From: an uncultured Prevotella sp.
GTDB lineage: Bacteria > Bacteroidota > Bacteroidia > Bacteroidales > Bacteroidaceae
DNA: 64,000 nucleotides
NCBI GenBank assembly: GCA_902798285.1
Contig: CADBVZ010000009.1
Coordinates: forward strand, 62,001-126,000
Direction: 5' to 3'
Shown: one piece after another, positions 61,379 to 64,000 of the stretch
How the letters are laid out: each line of letters starts with the position of its first letter
Numbering within the stretch: the first letter of the stretch is position 1
Translations under genes and position numbers: made by a program
Notes under the pieces: generated by a model
What the model was told of the DNA's origin: nothing
The model's database searches: none
Seen by the model: the letters and a program-made list of their open reading frames with translations, nothing else

Positions 61379-61449
61379 CTGAAAATACAACAAAACAATA
61401 CTGGACCATGCGGATACGGCCTCACGAGAGGCTGTGGCACATCGACTTG
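61375..61449 (+). repeat. 75-bp inverted-repeat copy at the wzm start
   Basis: Its partner is 56136-56210 on the opposite strand (71/75 identical, longest exact run 29 bp). The exact run contains a small internal dyad (GCCTC...GAGGC). The pair brackets 5.2 kb that hold the LruC-type gene, the palindrome array, vapE-like and HU-like genes. Confidence 0.9.
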
Positions 61450-62235
61450 GGCGAAATCTGGCGCTATCGCGATTTGATAGAGCTGTTCGTCAGGAGGAAT
61501 ATCGTAGTGCAGTATAAGCAGACGATACTTGGCCCATTGTGGTACTTGATACAACCTATTCTTACTGTGATTATGAACATGGTGGTGTTTGGAGGCATCG
61601 CCAAGATGAGTACTGATGGTATACCCCAGGCCATTTTCTATATGGCAGGCAACATCTGTTGGTTCTACTTCTCTGATTGCCTGAACCAATCATCATCCAC
61701 GTTTACGGCCAATCAAGACATGTTTGGTAAGGTGTATTTTCCTCGCCTTGTAGTGCCCATCGCTGTGGTGATTTCTAATTTGTTGCGATTCGCCATTCAG
61801 GCAGGCTTGTTCGTGGTGTTGTATCTCTATTTCTTCTTTAATGGAGCAGATATTGCTATGAATTGGGCCATCCTGTTAACGCCAGTGTTTATCGTAATGT
61901 TGGCAGGTTTGGGACTTGGCTTTGGCATACTGATATCATCGCTCACCACGAAGTATCGCGACTTTACTATCCTCTTTACTTTCATCGTCCAGCTCTGGAT
62001 GTACGCCACTCCGATCGTCTATCCCTTGAGTATGGTGGAAGATGGCACCCTTCGCATGCTGATCTTGGCTAATCCGATGACCTCCATTATTGAGGCCTTC
62101 AAATATGCTACCCTTGGGCAGGGTTATTTCTCATGGCTTGCATTGGGCTATAGCTTCCTGTTTATGAGCGTGCTGTTGCTGTTCAGCGTTGTTATATTTA
62201 ATAAGGTACAACGTAATTTCATGGATACTGTATGA
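61375..62235 (+). CDS. wzm: Wzm-type polysaccharide ABC transporter permease
   Basis: A 286-residue ABC-2 permease with six predicted spans. The N-terminal 'DLGEIWRYRDLIELFVRRNIVVQYKQTILGPLWYLIQPILTVIMNMVVFGGIAKMS' is typical of O-antigen/teichoic acid exporters. It forms the channel that carries finished, lipid-linked polysaccharide across the inner membrane, with Wzt supplying energy. It overlaps wzt by 4 bases. It represents a second, ABC-dependent export route beside the Wzx/Wzy system. Confidence 0.92.
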   Translation: MTENTTKQYWTMRIRPHERLWHIDLGEIWRYRDLIELFVRRNIVVQYKQTILGPLWYLIQPILTVIMNMVVFGGIAKMSTDGIPQAIFYMAGNICWFYFSDCLNQSSSTFTANQDMFGKVYFPRLVVPIAVVISNLLRFAIQAGLFVVLYLYFFFNGADIAMNWAILLTPVFIVMLAGLGLGFGILISSLTTKYRDFTILFTFIVQLWMYATPIVYPLSMVEDGTLRMLILANPMTSIIEAFKYATLGQGYFSWLALGYSFLFMSVLLLFSVVIFNKVQRNFMDTV

Positions 62236-63524
62236 AAGCAATAGAGTTTAATCACGTAGGCAAGCAGTATCGCTTGGGAGTAGTCTCAACGGGCACATTC
62301 AGCCACGATTTGAACCGTTGGTGGACTATGAATGTGCTGGGCAAGGAAGATCCTTTCCTGAAGATTGGCGAGACGAACGTTCGCTCCACGAAGGGCGAGA
62401 GCGATTACGTATGGGCTCTGAAGGATATTAACTTCAGTGTGGAGCAAGGCGATGTAGTGGGCATTATTGGCAAGAACGGTGCCGGCAAGAGCACCCTGCT
62501 GAAGCTACTTTCCCGCGTTACCGCCCCTACCGTCGGTGAAATCAACGTCTGTGGTCGCATTGCTTCATTACTCGAAGTGGGCACAGGTTTCCATCCCGAG
62601 ATGACAGGCCGAGAGAACATCTATATGAACGGGGCCATCATGGGCATGACGAAGGCAGAGATTACCCGCAAGCTCGACGAGATCATCGACTTCTCCGGCT
62701 GCGAGCGATATATCGACACCCCCGTCAAGCGCTATTCCTCCGGCATGAAGGTGCGCTTGGGCTTTTCTGTTGCAGCCCATTTAGAGCCAGAAATCTTAGT
62801 GGTTGATGAGGTACTGGCCGTGGGTGATGCCGAGTTCCAGAAGAAGGCCATCGGCAAGATGCAGGATGTGTCGAAAGGTGGAGGAAGGACTGTGCTTTTT
62901 GTGAGCCACAATATGGCTGCAGTCCGCAGTCTTTGTCAGAAAGGGGTTGTTCTTCGCGATGGCATGACAGATTATATAGGTGATGTTGATGAAGCCATCA
63001 ACCACTATCTATCAATCAGTTCTGCGCAATCTGAAAGCTGCAAACTAATGACGGATTACATAGGCAGATGTAAGACCTATTTGAAAATCAATGAGATACA
63101 AATAAACAACACACCTTACAATGTCACTTCTTTAGCGCAAAGTCAGGAAGTGCTTGATGTGATGATTAAAGGTTGTACTAAAGAGCCCATGAAGTGCGAA
63201 GTCCGCATGATTATCAAGAAACTCGATGGTACGCCTATGGCTGGTTTTGTCGAAGGCTGCTATACCGGCCGTCTTTGCGATATCCAACCTGGTGAATTCA
63301 CCTTCAATCGTCACATTCGTCTTCCTAGGTACATAGCTGATGGAGATTACCTCATCGACCTATATCTCCACGAGCCCTATCGCCAGGACTTCTTTGAAGC
63401 TTGTAATTGCCAGACCATCCACGTCGAAGGCTTTTACAATCAATATGCTCGCACCCTGACCCTCTCATCAGAGGGTTTCATTGGATTAGAATCTGTGAAT
63501 CATATATCGCAAACCAATGAATAA
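62232..63524 (+). CDS. wzt: Wzt-type ABC ATPase with C-terminal glycan-binding domain
   Basis: A 430-residue protein. The ATPase half (1-250) shows Walker A 'GKNGAGKST', signature 'RYSSGMKVRLGFSVAAHLEPEILVVDEVLAVGD' with Walker B, and 'LFVSHNMAAVRSLC' (H-loop). It carries the extended N-terminal 'KGESDYVWALKDINF' of polysaccharide exporters. Residues about 270-430 form a beta-rich domain like those that recognise the glycan end group in Wzt proteins. Substrate specificity would lie there. Confidence 0.92.
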   Translation: MKAIEFNHVGKQYRLGVVSTGTFSHDLNRWWTMNVLGKEDPFLKIGETNVRSTKGESDYVWALKDINFSVEQGDVVGIIGKNGAGKSTLLKLLSRVTAPTVGEINVCGRIASLLEVGTGFHPEMTGRENIYMNGAIMGMTKAEITRKLDEIIDFSGCERYIDTPVKRYSSGMKVRLGFSVAAHLEPEILVVDEVLAVGDAEFQKKAIGKMQDVSKGGGRTVLFVSHNMAAVRSLCQKGVVLRDGMTDYIGDVDEAINHYLSISSAQSESCKLMTDYIGRCKTYLKINEIQINNTPYNVTSLAQSQEVLDVMIKGCTKEPMKCEVRMIIKKLDGTPMAGFVEGCYTGRLCDIQPGEFTFNRHIRLPRYIADGDYLIDLYLHEPYRQDFFEACNCQTIHVEGFYNQYARTLTLSSEGFIGLESVNHISQTNE

Positions 63525-64000
63525 ACCATCGGTAAGTATAGTTGTTCCCATATACAATGTGGAGCCATACGTAGAAGATTGCATCCGTAGTGTGATGCGT
63601 CAGACATATAATGGCCCTATAGAGTGCATCGTGATAGACGACTGCGGAACGGATAACAGTATGGATATTGTGGAGAGGTTGATAGCAGAATACGTCGGTC
63701 CCATATCATTCAAGATCCTGCATCATAGCCACAATCGTGGTCTCTCTGCCGCTCGCAATACAGGAATGGATGCGGCTACAGGGGATTATCTCTTTTTCTT
63801 GGATAGTGATGATGAAATATCAGACGATTGCCTTTCTATGATGATGGTTCAAGTTATTAAGTATCCAGGAATAGAACTTATTCAAGGATTAATACAATCA
63901 GTTCCTGATAAAGCTTTTTATCATATAGAACGCTATCGACAATTAGGCTTTATAGAAGACAACAATTGGATACGGAAAGAATTCTTCAAATGGAGAAACG
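63517..64000 (+). CDS. Glycosyltransferase family 2, 5' part (runs off the window)
   Basis: The frame starts with ATG at 63517, overlapping wzt by 8 bases, and is open to the end of the window (161 codons). It begins MNKPSVSIVVPIYNVEPYV and contains 'CIVIDDCGTDNSM', 'HNRGLSAARNTGMDAATGDYL' and 'FFLDSDDE' (metal site), very close to the enzyme at 12501. It is probably the first glycosyltransferase of the ABC-exported polysaccharide. Confidence 0.88.
   Translation, partial: MNKPSVSIVVPIYNVEPYVEDCIRSVMRQTYNGPIECIVIDDCGTDNSMDIVERLIAEYVGPISFKILHHSHNRGLSAARNTGMDAATGDYLFFLDSDDEISDDCLSMMMVQVIKYPGIELIQGLIQSVPDKAFYHIERYRQLGFIEDNNWIRKEFFKWRN

Noticed and set aside
61105-61689. 194-codon minus-strand frame over the wzm start and its leader
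   Set aside because: It is antisense to wzm and its promoter region, and part of it is the reverse of the 75-bp repeat.

Overview
The window is a Bacteroidales chromosome segment, most likely from the Prevotellaceae. The evidence is the recurring promoter form TTG / about 20 nt / TAnnTTTG just upstream of transcription units, a type III glutamine synthetase, an UpxY-type NusG paralogue heading a capsule operon, an LruC-type lipoprotein, a BT4734/VapE-like protein followed by an HU-like protein, and a 'YTLQGVRL..PGLYI' C-terminus on a secreted enzyme. I saw no rRNA, tRNA, CRISPR array or transposase.

Layout. 1-4000: end of a periplasmic binding protein, secreted hydrolase and thioredoxin-fold proteins, a TIM-barrel lipoprotein, and a cobalamin-riboswitch unit encoding a degenerate flavodoxin plus a 29-residue membrane peptide. 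4042-7774 (minus): nonulosonic acid (KDN/sialic-type) synthesis with a secreted metallophosphoesterase. 7903-23797: a complete Wzx/Wzy-type capsule or O-antigen operon from upxY through wzz, wzx, wzy, four GT2 and one GT4 glycosyltransferases, two WecA-like transferases (one lacking a catalytic Asp) and capE/capF, closed by a strong terminator. 23811-29644 (minus): agmatine to putrescine conversion, glnN and a phosphoethanolamine transferase, closely spaced. 29728-38247: FetAB-like transporter, secreted nuclease, Nif3, holA, an AT-rich gap with an XRE regulator, and pyrK/pyrD. 38268-45437: a candidate small RNA, aroC, a SlyD-like isomerase, envelope proteases, a WYL regulator, NUDIX and SDR proteins. 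45504-50660: an aromatic amino acid operon (pheA, aminotransferase, DAHP synthase-chorismate mutase, tyrA, EamA exporter) preceded by a Phe/Tyr leader peptide and attenuator. 50730-55603: TerB/DnaJ proteins, queH, ffh, folD and a small TPR-like protein. 55604-64000: an accessory region with an orphan XRE gene, a 5' remnant of wzm in inverted orientation, an LruC lipoprotein, a 480-bp array of phased repeats and palindromes, vapE-like and HU-like genes, and a second polysaccharide exporter of the ABC type (wzm/wzt) followed by a glycosyltransferase that runs off the window.

The most unusual items are: (i) the array at 57932-58412, in which GRCATA motifs recur every 11 bp on one strand, TATGTC motifs every 11 bp on the other, and four perfect or near-perfect palindromes lie between them at 21.5-22 bp spacing; (ii) a 75-bp inverted repeat (71/75 identical) made of the first 25 codons of wzm, bracketing 5.2 kb with an outward promoter behind each copy, so that inversion would exchange the wzm leader; (iii) a GGTGTCCCyCTCCTTT element shared by the leaders of upxY and wzm, each inside a short ORF; (iv) the tandem WecA paralogues with one pseudoenzyme candidate; and (v) a complete attenuator before pheA.
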